Below, one piece after another: positions 42,577 to 51,382 of a stretch of DNA of 64,000 nt. The DNA is from Bacteroidia bacterium (GTDB taxonomy: Bacteria > Bacteroidota > Bacteroidia > Cytophagales > Cyclobacteriaceae): assembly GCA_030432655.1 (NCBI GenBank), contig JAUILA010000020.1, positions 44,194 through 108,193 on the forward strand. Reading direction: 5' to 3'. The position numbers were made by a program, and so were the translations under genes. The first letter of the stretch is position 1. Every line of letters begins with the position of its first letter. Under the pieces are notes generated by a model, which saw only the letters and a program-made list of their open reading frames with translations, was not told where the DNA came from and searched no databases.

Positions 42577-44298
42577 ATGCAGGCCCTGAATGATTTCCTC
42601 GCTCTGATCGACAGCTATATCGGCGGATCAGACTGGTTTGTTTTCCTACTTCTTGCAACCGGATTATTCTTTACGATTTACCTGAAATTCCCGCAATTGC
42701 GGTATTTCGGGCATGCATTGAAAATTGTCCGCGGAAAATTTGACCGGAAAGGGGACGAGGGAGACGCCTCCCACTTTCAGGCACTGGCTACCGCGCTTTC
42801 AGGAACCGTTGGTACGGGTAATATCGGGGGTGTCGCCCTCGCAATTCACCTGGGCGGTCCCGCAGCGCTGTTCTGGATGCTGGTCACGGCTTTCCTGGGT
42901 ATGACCACCAAGTTTGTCGAGGTTACGCTGAGTCATAAATACCGTGAAACGGATACTACAGGACATATTGCCGGGGGTCCTATGTATTATATGAAGAACG
43001 CGGAGTTCAACATTTTTGGCAAGAAACAACACCTGGCCTGGATGGGGGCAATTTTTGCTTTTGCCACGATCCTTTCTTCCTTTGGAACGGGCAACCTGCC
43101 CCAGATCAATAACATTGCCGATTCGGTTTTCTCCTCCTTCCAGATTGAGCGCTGGATCACCGGAGCCGTTCTGGCTGTTTTCCTTGCACTGGTTATCCTG
43201 GGAGGAATTAAGCGGATCGTTAAAGTAACGGAAAAGCTGGTACCCGGAATGGCACTGATCTACTTCCTGGGTGCGCTGGCAGTAATTCTGACCAACTATG
43301 AGAATATTGTGCCCTCCTTCATTTCTATTTTCGAAGATGTATTCACGGGTACGGCAGCAGCCGGAGGCTTCCTGGGCGCCAACCTGGCATTTGCCTTTAA
43401 CCGTGGGGTGAACAGGGGATTGTTCTCCAATGAGGCAGGACAGGGTTCCGCACCGATTGCCCACGCGGCGGCGAAAGCCCATGAACCGGTTTCGGAAGGA
43501 ATGGTGGCCATCCTGGAACCGTTTATTGATACCATTATAATCTGTACCCTTACCGGACTGGTATTGCTCTCTTCCGGTGCCTGGAATGAAAAATATTATA
43601 ACTTATTCGACTATACAGACCTTGATGTGCTCGGGCAATACTTTGATGAGAATAATCCGGAAGATAAAGCACGGTTGCGTTCCTACTTGCTAAATGAATC
43701 GGATATGCAGATGTACAGCGGTGACCTGAATGTGGAAGATGGAACGGTGGTTTCTGATGTTACCCTGGTTCATAACCGGTCCTTTGCGGACAATGTACAT
43801 GTGTATACCTATGATGAGGATGGTAACAAAACACCATTTACAGGCAGTCTGAAAATTGAGGACGGAGATGTGCGACTGCAACCCGACCAGGACGTCAGAA
43901 TGGAAGGGGAATCACTTGTACACAGTGCCCAGCTGACTACCTACGCCTTTGAGCGTAGCTTCATGGGCAGTGGCGGAAAATATATTGTGACGATCGGTCT
44001 CCTGTTGTTTGCATTTTCAACCGCGATTTCATGGTCCTATTACGGAGACCGTGCCACGACCTACCTGTTCGGTCCGAAGTATATTATCTTTTACCGCATC
44101 CTGTATGTGATTGGTTTCTTTGTAGCTTCTTTCACGCCGACGACGATCATCTGGACATTATCAGGAATTACTATCGCGTTGATGACCATACCCAACCTTA
44201 TCGGGATCCTGCTGCTGAGTAAGGAGATGAAGAGCACCGTTAAGCAGTACTGGATTGACTTTAATAATGACTGGCCGGATGCTAATACGCCGGAGTAA
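42577..44298 (+). CDS. AGCS-family alanine/glycine:cation symporter with a ~100-residue insertion
   Basis: Sodium-coupled carrier for alanine or glycine. Family motifs: [70 protein letters not shown], and [21 protein letters not shown] (about 285-305). A typical member runs from [11 protein letters not shown] straight to the segment equivalent to [19 protein letters not shown], but here about 100 polar residues (about 345-450, with [12 protein letters not shown] and [12 protein letters not shown]) are inserted between these transmembrane elements. The insert makes the protein 573 residues rather than about 450. It probably forms a folded beta-rich domain on one face of the membrane. Confidence 0.93.
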   Translation: MQALNDFLALIDSYIGGSDWFVFLLLATGLFFTIYLKFPQLRYFGHALKIVRGKFDRKGDEGDASHFQALATALSGTVGTGNIGGVALAIHLGGPAALFWMLVTAFLGMTTKFVEVTLSHKYRETDTTGHIAGGPMYYMKNAEFNIFGKKQHLAWMGAIFAFATILSSFGTGNLPQINNIADSVFSSFQIERWITGAVLAVFLALVILGGIKRIVKVTEKLVPGMALIYFLGALAVILTNYENIVPSFISIFEDVFTGTAAAGGFLGANLAFAFNRGVNRGLFSNEAGQGSAPIAHAAAKAHEPVSEGMVAILEPFIDTIIICTLTGLVLLSSGAWNEKYYNLFDYTDLDVLGQYFDENNPEDKARLRSYLLNESDMQMYSGDLNVEDGTVVSDVTLVHNRSFADNVHVYTYDEDGNKTPFTGSLKIEDGDVRLQPDQDVRMEGESLVHSAQLTTYAFERSFMGSGGKYIVTIGLLLFAFSTAISWSYYGDRATTYLFGPKYIIFYRILYVIGFFVASFTPTTIIWTLSGITIALMTIPNLIGILLLSKEMKSTVKQYWIDFNNDWPDANTPE

Positions 44299-44306
44299 GG
44301 GATAAG

Positions 44307-44378
44307 ACAAAGACCAAGACAAAGACCAAGACAAAGACCAAGACAAAGACCGTGACAAAGACCAGGACAAACGCTGAG
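44307..44378. repeat. 12-bp tandem repeat (six copies)
   Basis: Three exact copies of ACAAAGACCAAG (44307-44342), then three diverged copies ACAAAGACCGTG, ACAAAGACCAGG and ACAAACGCTGAG (44343-44378). It starts 8 bases after the AGCS stop and lies between convergent genes. Not coding in any convincing frame and too short and unspaced to be a CRISPR array. Confidence 0.95.
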
Positions 44379-44442
44379 AACGTTCCTTTGGAGGCTTGTC
44401 AGAGGAAGCAATTAAGCTAAGGTTTATAGACGCAAGAGAATT

Positions 44443-45786
44443 TTAGTCTTCGCCGAACGGAATTTTCACCCGAACGCGGTCTTTCACCGGAACGCCGTCC
44501 TCCAGGGCGGGAAGCCAGGCCGGGCCCTGTCGGATTAGCCGTACCGCCTCTGTAGAATATTCCTGGCCGGGACTGCGGCGGACTTTAAATTCACCCAGGG
44601 ACCCATCAACAAATACCGTGAAAAGGACAGTAACCTCCGCAGGTATCGAATCCTTCAGTGCGTCTTTAAGATTCTCGCCGATATAGTTTTCAAATGCCTC
44701 CAATCCTCCGGAAGGACCTGCGCCGCGATAAATAACATTCTTCATAGGAGCATTACCGTCCTTCACAACCACCTCCCCGAGGTCTGCTTCCTCATCCTCC
44801 AGGATAATAGTCAGCGAATCATTCTCCGAGATACTCATCTCCCGCATTTTAAGTCCAACCATACTCACAATGGTCTCATCCTCCTGAAAGTCGGAAAGTC
44901 TCAGGTCAAATTCTCCGGCACGATCCGAAATAATAGCTTTGTCACTCCCGGATAAGGTGATGAATGCACCGGCAACCGGCTCACCGGTCCGATTGATAAC
45001 GCGACCATGAATCTGTTCGAATTTTCCCCCGGCGGACGGGGTGATCATATCAAAATCCTCTCCTTTGATAACCCCAACCATTTCCTGTTCGGGAGGATAG
45101 ATCATGGATTGCGGAAGCGTGATATCGGGCGAACTATCTGCCTCCATTCGCGGCAGTTCGGCTAATTCAGGTGCTTCATCCACGGAAAGCGCTTCGGTTT
45201 CCTCAAAAGCAGTTTGAGGCTCAGCACTGCTCCGTCTTTCTTTTGAAGAGACATTGGCTGCTGTTTTTTCTTCATTTTCTGCCATGGCGATAGGATCTGT
45301 CTGCTCCTCCTGAGGTGTCTCCTCAGCCACCTTCTCAGGTATTTCAGACTCGGCCAGGTCACCCGCTACCGACTCCTCCCTTTTTGTCAGATCCGATTCG
45401 GGCGCTTCATCAGCTGAAGGAGCGGAAGGGGTAGAATTCTTCATGGCGATTTGCTTTTCAGGCGAAGGCTGGTCAAAAAAGAAAATACCCGCCGTCACCA
45501 GGATGAGCACGGAAGCGGCGGCTGCCCACCACCAGGACAAGGAGGATGATCCCGAGCCTCCGGCGGTCCGTGTCCTTTCTTCCAGGCGACGGTTCAGCGT
45601 GGTAAGATCTTCGCTGAATTCGTCCGCTGATATGGAACCTGCCCCTTCCATCGCTTCGGCATCAAAATCTGAATCCAGCAACAACCGCTCAACCTGGTGC
45701 ATTTCCCGGTTGGAAAGGTCCCCGTTCTGGTAGCGGATCATGATCTCCGGTGTCAGTTCCCTGATATGGTTTTTTTCATTATTCAC
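44443..45786 (-). CDS. Anti-sigma-like / CarboxypepD-reg / TonB C-terminal fusion protein
   Basis: 447 residues. N-terminal cytoplasmic part (about 1-80, with EIMIRYQNGDLSNREMHQVE) resembles short anti-sigma domains; a transmembrane helix (about 84-105, WWWAAAASVLILVTAGIFFF) follows; then a long acidic, Pro/Glu/Ser-rich linker (about 110-235); a carboxypeptidase-like regulatory domain (about 258-335, IHGRVINRTGEPVAGAFITL); and a TonB C-terminal domain (about 360-447, ending AWLPALEDGVPVKDRVRVKIPF). The start is GTG at 45786, overlapping the sigma gene stop by 8 bases. Role inferred: membrane-bound partner of the sigma factor able to contact outer-membrane receptors across the periplasm. Confidence 0.88.
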   Translation of the reverse strand: MNNEKNHIRELTPEIMIRYQNGDLSNREMHQVERLLLDSDFDAEAMEGAGSISADEFSEDLTTLNRRLEERTRTAGGSGSSSLSWWWAAAASVLILVTAGIFFFDQPSPEKQIAMKNSTPSAPSADEAPESDLTKREESVAGDLAESEIPEKVAEETPQEEQTDPIAMAENEEKTAANVSSKERRSSAEPQTAFEETEALSVDEAPELAELPRMEADSSPDITLPQSMIYPPEQEMVGVIKGEDFDMITPSAGGKFEQIHGRVINRTGEPVAGAFITLSGSDKAIISDRAGEFDLRLSDFQEDETIVSMVGLKMREMSISENDSLTIILEDEEADLGEVVVKDGNAPMKNVIYRGAGPSGGLEAFENYIGENLKDALKDSIPAEVTVLFTVFVDGSLGEFKVRRSPGQEYSTEAVRLIRQGPAWLPALEDGVPVKDRVRVKIPFGED

Positions 45787-46333
45787 CTTTATTCTCCATG
45801 CAGATCTTAATATTTCTTTTGCCGTTCTGAATATGGCTTTTTACTTTCTTTAAATCAAACCGGGTTCGTTCGGTAATCTCGCGGTACGATAATTCTTCCA
45901 GATAGAACATCGAAACGCATTCCTTTTGTTCGTCTTTCAGTTTGGAAATGCACTTTCTGAGTTGATCAAGGTCCTCTTCCGGCATCTTTCCATTATCATG
46001 ATGCGCGGGAAGTGCATATTCCACAGAAGAAACAGATTTATTTTCCTGCTCCCGTTTATAGGCAGATGATCGCAGGATCATCAGGCAGTGATTCCGTGTC
46101 ACCACATGCAGCCATGGCTTGAAATTCTCCACCTCCTGATTGCGCAATTTTGTGACAAGGGATTCGAAAATATCCATGACCGCATCCCTGCTTTTTTCCC
46201 TGTCTTTCAGGTATTTCAGGCAAACCCCGTAAACCAGGTGCATGTATTCCGAATACAGCTCACCCAGGAACCGGTTGTCCCCGGTCTCGCGGTAACGCGC
46301 AAGCAGCTGTTTTTCATGTTCATGTCCCGGCAT
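45779..46333 (-). CDS. ECF-type RNA polymerase sigma factor
   Basis: 184 residues. Region 2 (about 20-90) with RFLGELYSEYMHLVYGVCLKY and KSRDAVMDIFESLVTK; region 4 (about 115-180) with CISKLKDEQKECVSMFYLEEL and SYREITERTRFDLKKVKSHI. The segment FKPWLHVVTRNHCLMILR is the core-binding part of region 2.4. First gene of a two-gene operon with the anti-sigma/TonB fusion; transcribed divergently from the VWA protein at 46420, with 86 bases between the start codons, so the two promoters are adjacent. Confidence 0.92.
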   Translation of the reverse strand: MPGHEHEKQLLARYRETGDNRFLGELYSEYMHLVYGVCLKYLKDREKSRDAVMDIFESLVTKLRNQEVENFKPWLHVVTRNHCLMILRSSAYKREQENKSVSSVEYALPAHHDNGKMPEEDLDQLRKCISKLKDEQKECVSMFYLEELSYREITERTRFDLKKVKSHIQNGKRNIKICMENKGE

Positions 46334-46419
46334 AAATCGAAAGGTAAAAAATTTTTTACAGTTGGTTTATGGAATATTTTCCCTTCGTGCATCCTAAGGG
46401 AAAACAAACAGAAAGACAC

Positions 46420-48330
46420 ATGAAAAGATTTCCCCTGATATTGATGATGCTGCTGGCAATGGCGGCCGGTACGGCAGAAGCGCACACGATTATTCACAAG
46501 GTAAGCGGATATGTATTTGATACCGGAGGTAGCGGCATTCCCGGCGTGAACGTCATAGAAAAAGGTACCTCCAACGGAACTGTTACCGATGATAACGGTT
46601 ATTTCGAACTTCAGGTGAGCTCTCCGGATGCCATACTGGAATATTCCTTTATCGGGTACGAAAAGCTTGAAGTCGAAGTACGTAGCAAAAGATTTCTCGA
46701 GGTTACGCTTTCACCGGATGTGACTCAGTTATCGGAAGTGGTGGTGTCGGGTTATGCCACCAAAAGACCGGCCAGAAACCAACTTCCGGAAGCAGAAATA
46801 TCAAACGCGTTACAAGGGAAAGTGGCGGGTGTTCAGGTTACGGGTGACAAATCTAATCAGAGAAACATCAGAATCCGAGGGGCAGCATCACTTCGTCATG
46901 TTTATCCCCGGGAACAAAACAACGAAGAATACAGCGAGATCGATGAGATCGGTTTCAAAGGAGCCTTGCGCGAACCATTGTCGACATTTTCAATAGACGT
47001 GGATGCAGCCAGTTACAGTAATGTGCGCCGGTTCCTGGAGAATGGTCAGCGGCCGCCGGTCGATGCGGTGCGGATCGAGGAAATGATCAATTATTTTGAA
47101 TATGACTGTCAGAACCCAAAGGGGAATGATCCATTCTCCGTGACCACTGAGATTGCGGAAGCCCCCTGGAACAAACAACATAAGCTCATCCATATCGGAC
47201 TTCAGGGCAGGCGGATCGAAAAGAAGAACCTGCCGCCGTCCAACCTGGTTTTCCTGATTGATGTGTCCGGATCGATGGCCGACTACAATAAACTGCCATT
47301 GCTCAAGACCGCTTTCCGGTTGCTGGTCAACGAGCTCAGGCCGGAAGACCGGGTCTCCATTGTGGTTTATGCCGGAGCAGCAGGTGAAGTATTGCCACCG
47401 ACCCCGGGCGATCAGAAGAAGGACATTCTCCGGGCGCTGGACCGCTTGTCGGCTGGTGGATCCACGGCGGGTGCAGCGGGTATAGAGCTGGCTTACCAGC
47501 TCGCGGAAGACAATTTCATGGACGGCGGTAATAACCGGGTGATCCTGGCCACCGATGGTGATTTCAACGTGGGAGTCAGCAGTGAAAAAGGGCTGGAGCG
47601 CCTCATTGAGGAAAAACGCGACAAGAACATATTTCTGACCGCCCTGGGTTTTGGAATGGGGAATTATAAGGATTCGAAGCTTGAACTGCTGGCTGATAAG
47701 GGGAATGGTAATTACGCCTATATCGATGAACTCAGTGAAGCAAAGAAAGTATTTGTTAATGAGTTCGGCGGTACGATGTTTACAATTGCCAAGGATGTGA
47801 AGATCCAGGTGGAATTTAACCCGGCTGAAGTAAAGGCCTACCGGCTTATCGGGTATGAGAATCGTATGCTGGCGGCTGAGGATTTTAACAATGACCGCAA
47901 GGACGCGGGAGAAATTGGTTCCGGTCATTCTGTCACAGCCCTGTATGAAGTGATTCCGGCTGGCGTGGATAGTGAATTCTTTGATGTGGATGAACTTAAA
48001 TACCAGGAGAATCAGGGAGTTGTTTCCGGGTCAGGAGAATTATTAACCGTCAAAATCCGGTACAAACAGCCAGAGGGAACACAGAGCCGGAAGATAGAGC
48101 AGGCACTGATGCCGGTTGAACAAAAATTTGAAAATACGAGTGATAATTTCCGCTGGTCAGCAGCGGTAGCCGGATTTGGGATGATCCTTCGTGATTCTCA
48201 GTACAATAACGGCATTACTATTTCGGATGTGCGTCAATGGGCGCAATCGGCCAGGGGGGAGGACCTTCATGGGTACCGTGGTGAATTTATGAAGTTGCTT
48301 GAACTGGGAGAGTTGATGGCATCGCGGTAA
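46420..48330 (+). CDS. YfbK-type VWA-domain protein with a SusC-like plug segment
   Basis: I choose the ATG at 46420 (signal peptide MKRFPLILMMLLAMAAGTAEA); an ATG at 46369 adds 17 residues. Residues about 27-105 are a carboxypeptidase-like regulatory domain (HKVSGYVFDTGGSGIPGVNV). Residues about 108-160 resemble the entry to a TonB receptor plug (SEVVVSGYATKR, ALQGKVAGVQVTG, RNIRIRGAASL). After that comes the VWA module with its N-terminal lead (STFSIDVDAASYSNVRRFL) and MIDAS motif DVSGSMADYNK near 281, and then a YfbK C-terminal (DUF3520) domain to the end. No barrel follows, so it is not a receptor. Divergent from a sigma/anti-sigma-TonB operon that may control it. Confidence 0.9.
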   Translation: MKRFPLILMMLLAMAAGTAEAHTIIHKVSGYVFDTGGSGIPGVNVIEKGTSNGTVTDDNGYFELQVSSPDAILEYSFIGYEKLEVEVRSKRFLEVTLSPDVTQLSEVVVSGYATKRPARNQLPEAEISNALQGKVAGVQVTGDKSNQRNIRIRGAASLRHVYPREQNNEEYSEIDEIGFKGALREPLSTFSIDVDAASYSNVRRFLENGQRPPVDAVRIEEMINYFEYDCQNPKGNDPFSVTTEIAEAPWNKQHKLIHIGLQGRRIEKKNLPPSNLVFLIDVSGSMADYNKLPLLKTAFRLLVNELRPEDRVSIVVYAGAAGEVLPPTPGDQKKDILRALDRLSAGGSTAGAAGIELAYQLAEDNFMDGGNNRVILATDGDFNVGVSSEKGLERLIEEKRDKNIFLTALGFGMGNYKDSKLELLADKGNGNYAYIDELSEAKKVFVNEFGGTMFTIAKDVKIQVEFNPAEVKAYRLIGYENRMLAAEDFNNDRKDAGEIGSGHSVTALYEVIPAGVDSEFFDVDELKYQENQGVVSGSGELLTVKIRYKQPEGTQSRKIEQALMPVEQKFENTSDNFRWSAAVAGFGMILRDSQYNNGITISDVRQWAQSARGEDLHGYRGEFMKLLELGELMASR

Positions 48331-48347
48331 ACCCTGGCGGCTGGAGG

Positions 48348-49082
48348 TTAACCTTCTTTGACTGAAATGCCGAAAAAGCGTTTGATCCGGCGTCTGGTAT
48401 GTGCCATTCGCCGGTCAAGCGCTAACTTTTTCACAGCTTTCCGGTAGTCGGAAGTGGACGCAACAGCTCCGAAGTATTTTTCAATACCCGGACTGCTTTT
48501 TCTGAGATAAGCATACTCAAATGCTTTTTGAAATTCGCTGCGCACCGGTACAGGTGTGCAGTCAATTACTGCGATATTCTTTTCAGTTTCGACAAAATTC
48601 TGAATTTGCGGATCACCATGAAGAACACCCTTCTCATGCATGGAGGCCAGTCGGCCGACCACCCGGTCGTACAAATGCTCCCGGCCCTGGCAACTTTCTC
48701 CTTCCAGAAATTCGTAGATAAGCCAGGAGTCAGTCACCATGCCATTCTCCCGTTTTTCAGCTGCCATCACCGGAACGGTGGAAGGAATATCAAGCGTCAG
48801 AAGTTTTTCCATGCCCATAATACTCCTGAATGCCTCGCCCTTACGGTAAAGGGTAGTAAACCTGATCCACTGCCGTTGATTTTTTTCCAGGGGAATTTTC
48901 AGGACCAGGTTACGCGACCGGAAGGTAAACCGTTGCACATTGCTCCGGTGATGATCCTTTAAATTTTCTTCGGTCCGGAGGCGGTCAGACTGGATGAGGT
49001 CAAATAGTTCATTCAGCACGACAGACGGAAAATAGCCGCTGTCGTACAGATTCCACCCCTGGTATTTGAGAATTTTACCCAT
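48348..49082 (-). CDS. WaaY/RfaY-like kinase
   Basis: Atypical protein-kinase-fold enzyme of 244 residues. Kinase-like residues: K62 in NLVLKIP (ATP-binding Lys), the hinge WLIYEFLEGES near 120-130, catalytic loop H155-G-D157 with N162 in LHGDPQIQNF, and D174 in AVIDC (DFG equivalent). This pattern matches LPS core heptose(II) kinase family proteins (PF06176). If correct, it phosphorylates heptose in the outer core. The C-terminus is basic and helical, suggesting membrane association. HldE kinase for heptose activation is encoded 10 kb upstream, which supports the assignment. Confidence 0.75.
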   Translation of the reverse strand: MGKILKYQGWNLYDSGYFPSVVLNELFDLIQSDRLRTEENLKDHHRSNVQRFTFRSRNLVLKIPLEKNQRQWIRFTTLYRKGEAFRSIMGMEKLLTLDIPSTVPVMAAEKRENGMVTDSWLIYEFLEGESCQGREHLYDRVVGRLASMHEKGVLHGDPQIQNFVETEKNIAVIDCTPVPVRSEFQKAFEYAYLRKSSPGIEKYFGAVASTSDYRKAVKKLALDRRMAHTRRRIKRFFGISVKEG

Positions 49083-49287
49083 TTGTGAAGAAATCGTGAT
49101 AAACTATTAACAAAATGTGGCGTAATTAATTATAAGTTATGACAAGTTGTCCATTCAAAGACAAAAGGTATTCTTTTTGTGGTAACTTATCTGGAAAACA
49201 AATCGTTCTGCGCCTGTTTTTCCGTATAACAGAGAGAAAGGACAATGTTCTCTTAAATAAATTGACATAATTTCTATTTTTGACCCA

Positions 49288-49869
49288 ATGTCAGACGACA
49301 AGCGACAAAATTATACACAGAAGGAGAAGGAAGTAATATTCGACAAGGAATTTCTTCCGCATATGGATTCTATGTATAATTTTGCCTACCGTTTAACTTT
49401 TGATGAAGATGATGCCAAGGACCTTGTACAGGATACATATCTGAAGGCATATCGTTTTATTACTTCATTCGAACAAGGAACTAATGCAAAAGCATGGTTG
49501 TTTCGAATATTAAAAAACAGCTTCATCAATGACTTCCGAAAGAAAAGCAAACAGCCTGCAAAAGTCGATTACCAGGAGGTTGAAACTTTTTATAATTCGG
49601 AAGATGTTGACAGTGCAATAACGACCGATCTTCGCGTCGATACGGTTCAGGACATGCTTGGGGACGAGATCTCCAACGCGCTGAATTCGCTGGATGTGGA
49701 TTTCAGGACGGTCATTATTCTCTGTGACCTGGAGGGATTCAAGTACGATGAAATGGCAAAGATCCTGGATATCCCGATAGGTACGGTGAGGTCAAGGCTG
49801 CACAGAGCCCGTAACCTGCTGAAAGAAAAGTTAAACGACTACGCTAAAAAAATGGGTTATAACAAATAG
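49288..49869 (+). CDS. ECF-type RNA polymerase sigma factor (SigR-like)
   Basis: 193 residues. Region 2 with FLPHMDSMYNFAYRLTFDEDDAKDLVQDTYLKAYRF and NAKAWLFRILKNSFINDFRKK; a mid-linker of about 40 residues; region 4 with LDVDFRTVIILCDLEGFKYDE and GTVRSRLHRARNLLKEK. This is the SigR/RpoE group that controls redox or envelope stress in many bacteria. A TATTTTTG sequence (49275-49282) ends 5 bases before the ATG. Followed 6 bases later by its putative zinc anti-sigma factor, and then by gmk and nadD in the same direction. Confidence 0.92.
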   Translation: MSDDKRQNYTQKEKEVIFDKEFLPHMDSMYNFAYRLTFDEDDAKDLVQDTYLKAYRFITSFEQGTNAKAWLFRILKNSFINDFRKKSKQPAKVDYQEVETFYNSEDVDSAITTDLRVDTVQDMLGDEISNALNSLDVDFRTVIILCDLEGFKYDEMAKILDIPIGTVRSRLHRARNLLKEKLNDYAKKMGYNK

Positions 49870-49875
49870 CAGACT

Positions 49876-50169
49876 ATGTCAGATAATTCTACGGATTCTT
49901 ATGATCAGGAATCTTCATTAAATCCTGACCTTCCTAAACCAAATCACAACGAATGCCTGCGGATCCTTCACCTTGTCCTGGATGGAGAAGCAAACGACGA
50001 GGAAACCGCGATTTTTAAGGCTCACCTGAAAAACTGCATGCCTTACTACGAAATCTACAGTGTGGATGAGGCTATTCGTGAAATGCTGAAAAAGAATTGC
50101 AAGAATAAGCAGCTGTCTCCTGAAATTAAGGAGGAGATCAAGTCAAGGATTTTTAAGGCGGCTGAATAA
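49876..50169 (+). CDS. Zinc-finger anti-sigma factor lacking one Cys
   Basis: 97 residues, soluble. The segment [20 protein letters not shown] corresponds to the H-x3-C-x2-C motif of redox-sensing ZAS anti-sigma factors, but only H50 and C54 are present; the second Cys position is Y57. Other Cys (C27 in the N-terminal [13 protein letters not shown] helix and C75) remain. The C-terminal region ([17 protein letters not shown]) is typical for this family. Loss of the second Cys could remove zinc binding or alter redox sensing. Translation follows the sigma factor by 6 bases; gmk begins 1 base after its stop. Confidence 0.85.
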   Translation: MSDNSTDSYDQESSLNPDLPKPNHNECLRILHLVLDGEANDEETAIFKAHLKNCMPYYEIYSVDEAIREMLKKNCKNKQLSPEIKEEIKSRIFKAAE

Positions 50170-50170
50170 T

Positions 50171-50749
50171 ATGCACGAAGGGAAAGCCATCATTTTTTCC
50201 GCGCCATCCGGAGCAGGAAAAACTACGATTGTTCATCACCTTTTAAATAATAATCCATTGCTGGGGTTTTCCATTTCAGCATGCACAAGAGACCGGCGGG
50301 GACGATCTGAGGTCAATGGCAAGGATTATTACTTTCTTACTCCAGCCGAATTCAAGGATAAGATTGATAACGATGAATTCGTTGAATGGGAGGAGGTGTA
50401 TCCGGGCAACTTCTATGGTACGCTTAAATCGGAGATCGAACGGATCTGGAAATCCGGCAAACATGTGATCTTTGATGTGGATGTCAAGGGCGGGATGCAC
50501 CTGAAAGAATATTTTGGGGACCGTGCCCTGGCTGTTTTTGTGCGGGTCCCCTCCATGGATGCACTGAGGGAGCGTCTTCAGTTGCGTGACACGGAATCGT
50601 CGGACAGCCTCTCGCAGCGATTATTCAAAGCGGAATTTGAAATGTCTTTCGAGGATCAGTTTGATGTAACCCTGGTCAATGAAAACCTGGAGGACACCCT
50701 GGAAAAGGCCAGTGAAATGGTAAATAATTTTATTGGGGTCACCGCATGA
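50171..50749 (+). CDS. gmk: Guanylate kinase
   Basis: Converts GMP to GDP using ATP. Conserved P-loop [11 protein letters not shown] (about 9-19), the GMP-binding segment [23 protein letters not shown] with [14 protein letters not shown], and the DVDVKGG metal/Walker B region near 98. The length (192 aa) is normal. It shares an overlap of 4 bases (ATGA) with nadD downstream, and follows an anti-sigma gene with a 1-base gap, so it is probably expressed as part of this cluster. Confidence 0.95.
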   Translation: MHEGKAIIFSAPSGAGKTTIVHHLLNNNPLLGFSISACTRDRRGRSEVNGKDYYFLTPAEFKDKIDNDEFVEWEEVYPGNFYGTLKSEIERIWKSGKHVIFDVDVKGGMHLKEYFGDRALAVFVRVPSMDALRERLQLRDTESSDSLSQRLFKAEFEMSFEDQFDVTLVNENLEDTLEKASEMVNNFIGVTA

Positions 50750-51318
50750 CAGTCGGCCTTTTTTTCGGTTCTTTCAATCCTGTCCACATCGGACACCTGA
50801 TCATCGCAAATATAATGGCCGAAAACACCAGTCTGGATAAAGTCTGGTTTGTGGTCTCCCCCCAAAATCCTTTTAAAAAACGTGATGACCTGCTGCATGA
50901 ATTCGACAGGTTTGACCTGGTCCGGGCTGCCATCCACGACAACTATAATCTTGACGCAACGGATGTGGAATTCAATATGCCACGTCCCAGTTATACAGTG
51001 GATACGCTCACCTATCTGTCGGAGCGTCATCCCGATCACACTTTCCGACTGATCATTGGCAGTGATAACCTGCCTTCGTTTCATAAATGGAAAAACCATC
51101 GGATAATCCTGGAAGAATACGGCCTTCATGTGTATATCAGGCCGGGATTTGATAACCATGAGCTCTTCGATCATTCGAATGTCGAGGTAATCGAAGCCCC
51201 CCTGCTTGATATTTCTGCCACCTACATAAGAAAATGTGTGAAAAATGGCCGTTCAATACGTTATCTTGTACCTGAAGCGGTCGAAGAATTAATCCGGGGA
51301 AAGAAGTTTTATCTTTGA
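50746..51318 (+). CDS. nadD: Nicotinate-nucleotide adenylyltransferase
   Basis: Adenylylates nicotinate mononucleotide in NAD synthesis. Conserved: [19 protein letters not shown] with the H-x-G-H motif (about 4-22), [28 protein letters not shown] (about 101-114), and the C-terminal [21 protein letters not shown] with the ISSTxIR-type phosphate-binding motif (ISATYIR here). The length of 190 aa is normal. A 4-base overlap with gmk upstream links translation. A TATCTTTG sequence (51310-51317) near its 3' end could be part of the promoter of the next gene. Confidence 0.95.
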   Translation: MTVGLFFGSFNPVHIGHLIIANIMAENTSLDKVWFVVSPQNPFKKRDDLLHEFDRFDLVRAAIHDNYNLDATDVEFNMPRPSYTVDTLTYLSERHPDHTFRLIIGSDNLPSFHKWKNHRIILEEYGLHVYIRPGFDNHELFDHSNVEVIEAPLLDISATYIRKCVKNGRSIRYLVPEAVEELIRGKKFYL

Positions 51319-51382
51319 TCTTAGTGCCATTTGCAACTTTTCGCGAAGTTCTGTCGTCTTAAGCACAAATAGTTGAAAATCA

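Noticed and set aside
42799..43482. Antisense reading frame of 227 codons opposite the AGCS symporter
   Set aside because: Covers the most conserved transporter motifs on the other strand; translation has no recognisable domain.
44307..44378. 12-bp repeat as a CRISPR array
   Set aside because: Units are contiguous with no spacers and are too short; no cas genes are nearby.
44091..44411. Minus-strand frame with repeated LCLG units over the 12-bp repeat
   Set aside because: The repetitive peptide is only the translation of the tandem repeat, and the rest overlaps the symporter gene.
46990..47928. Antisense reading frame of 312 codons opposite the VWA protein
   Set aside because: Composition is unlike the neighbours (many Gln, His, Ile in odd order) and no motif is present; the plus-strand VWA gene is certain.
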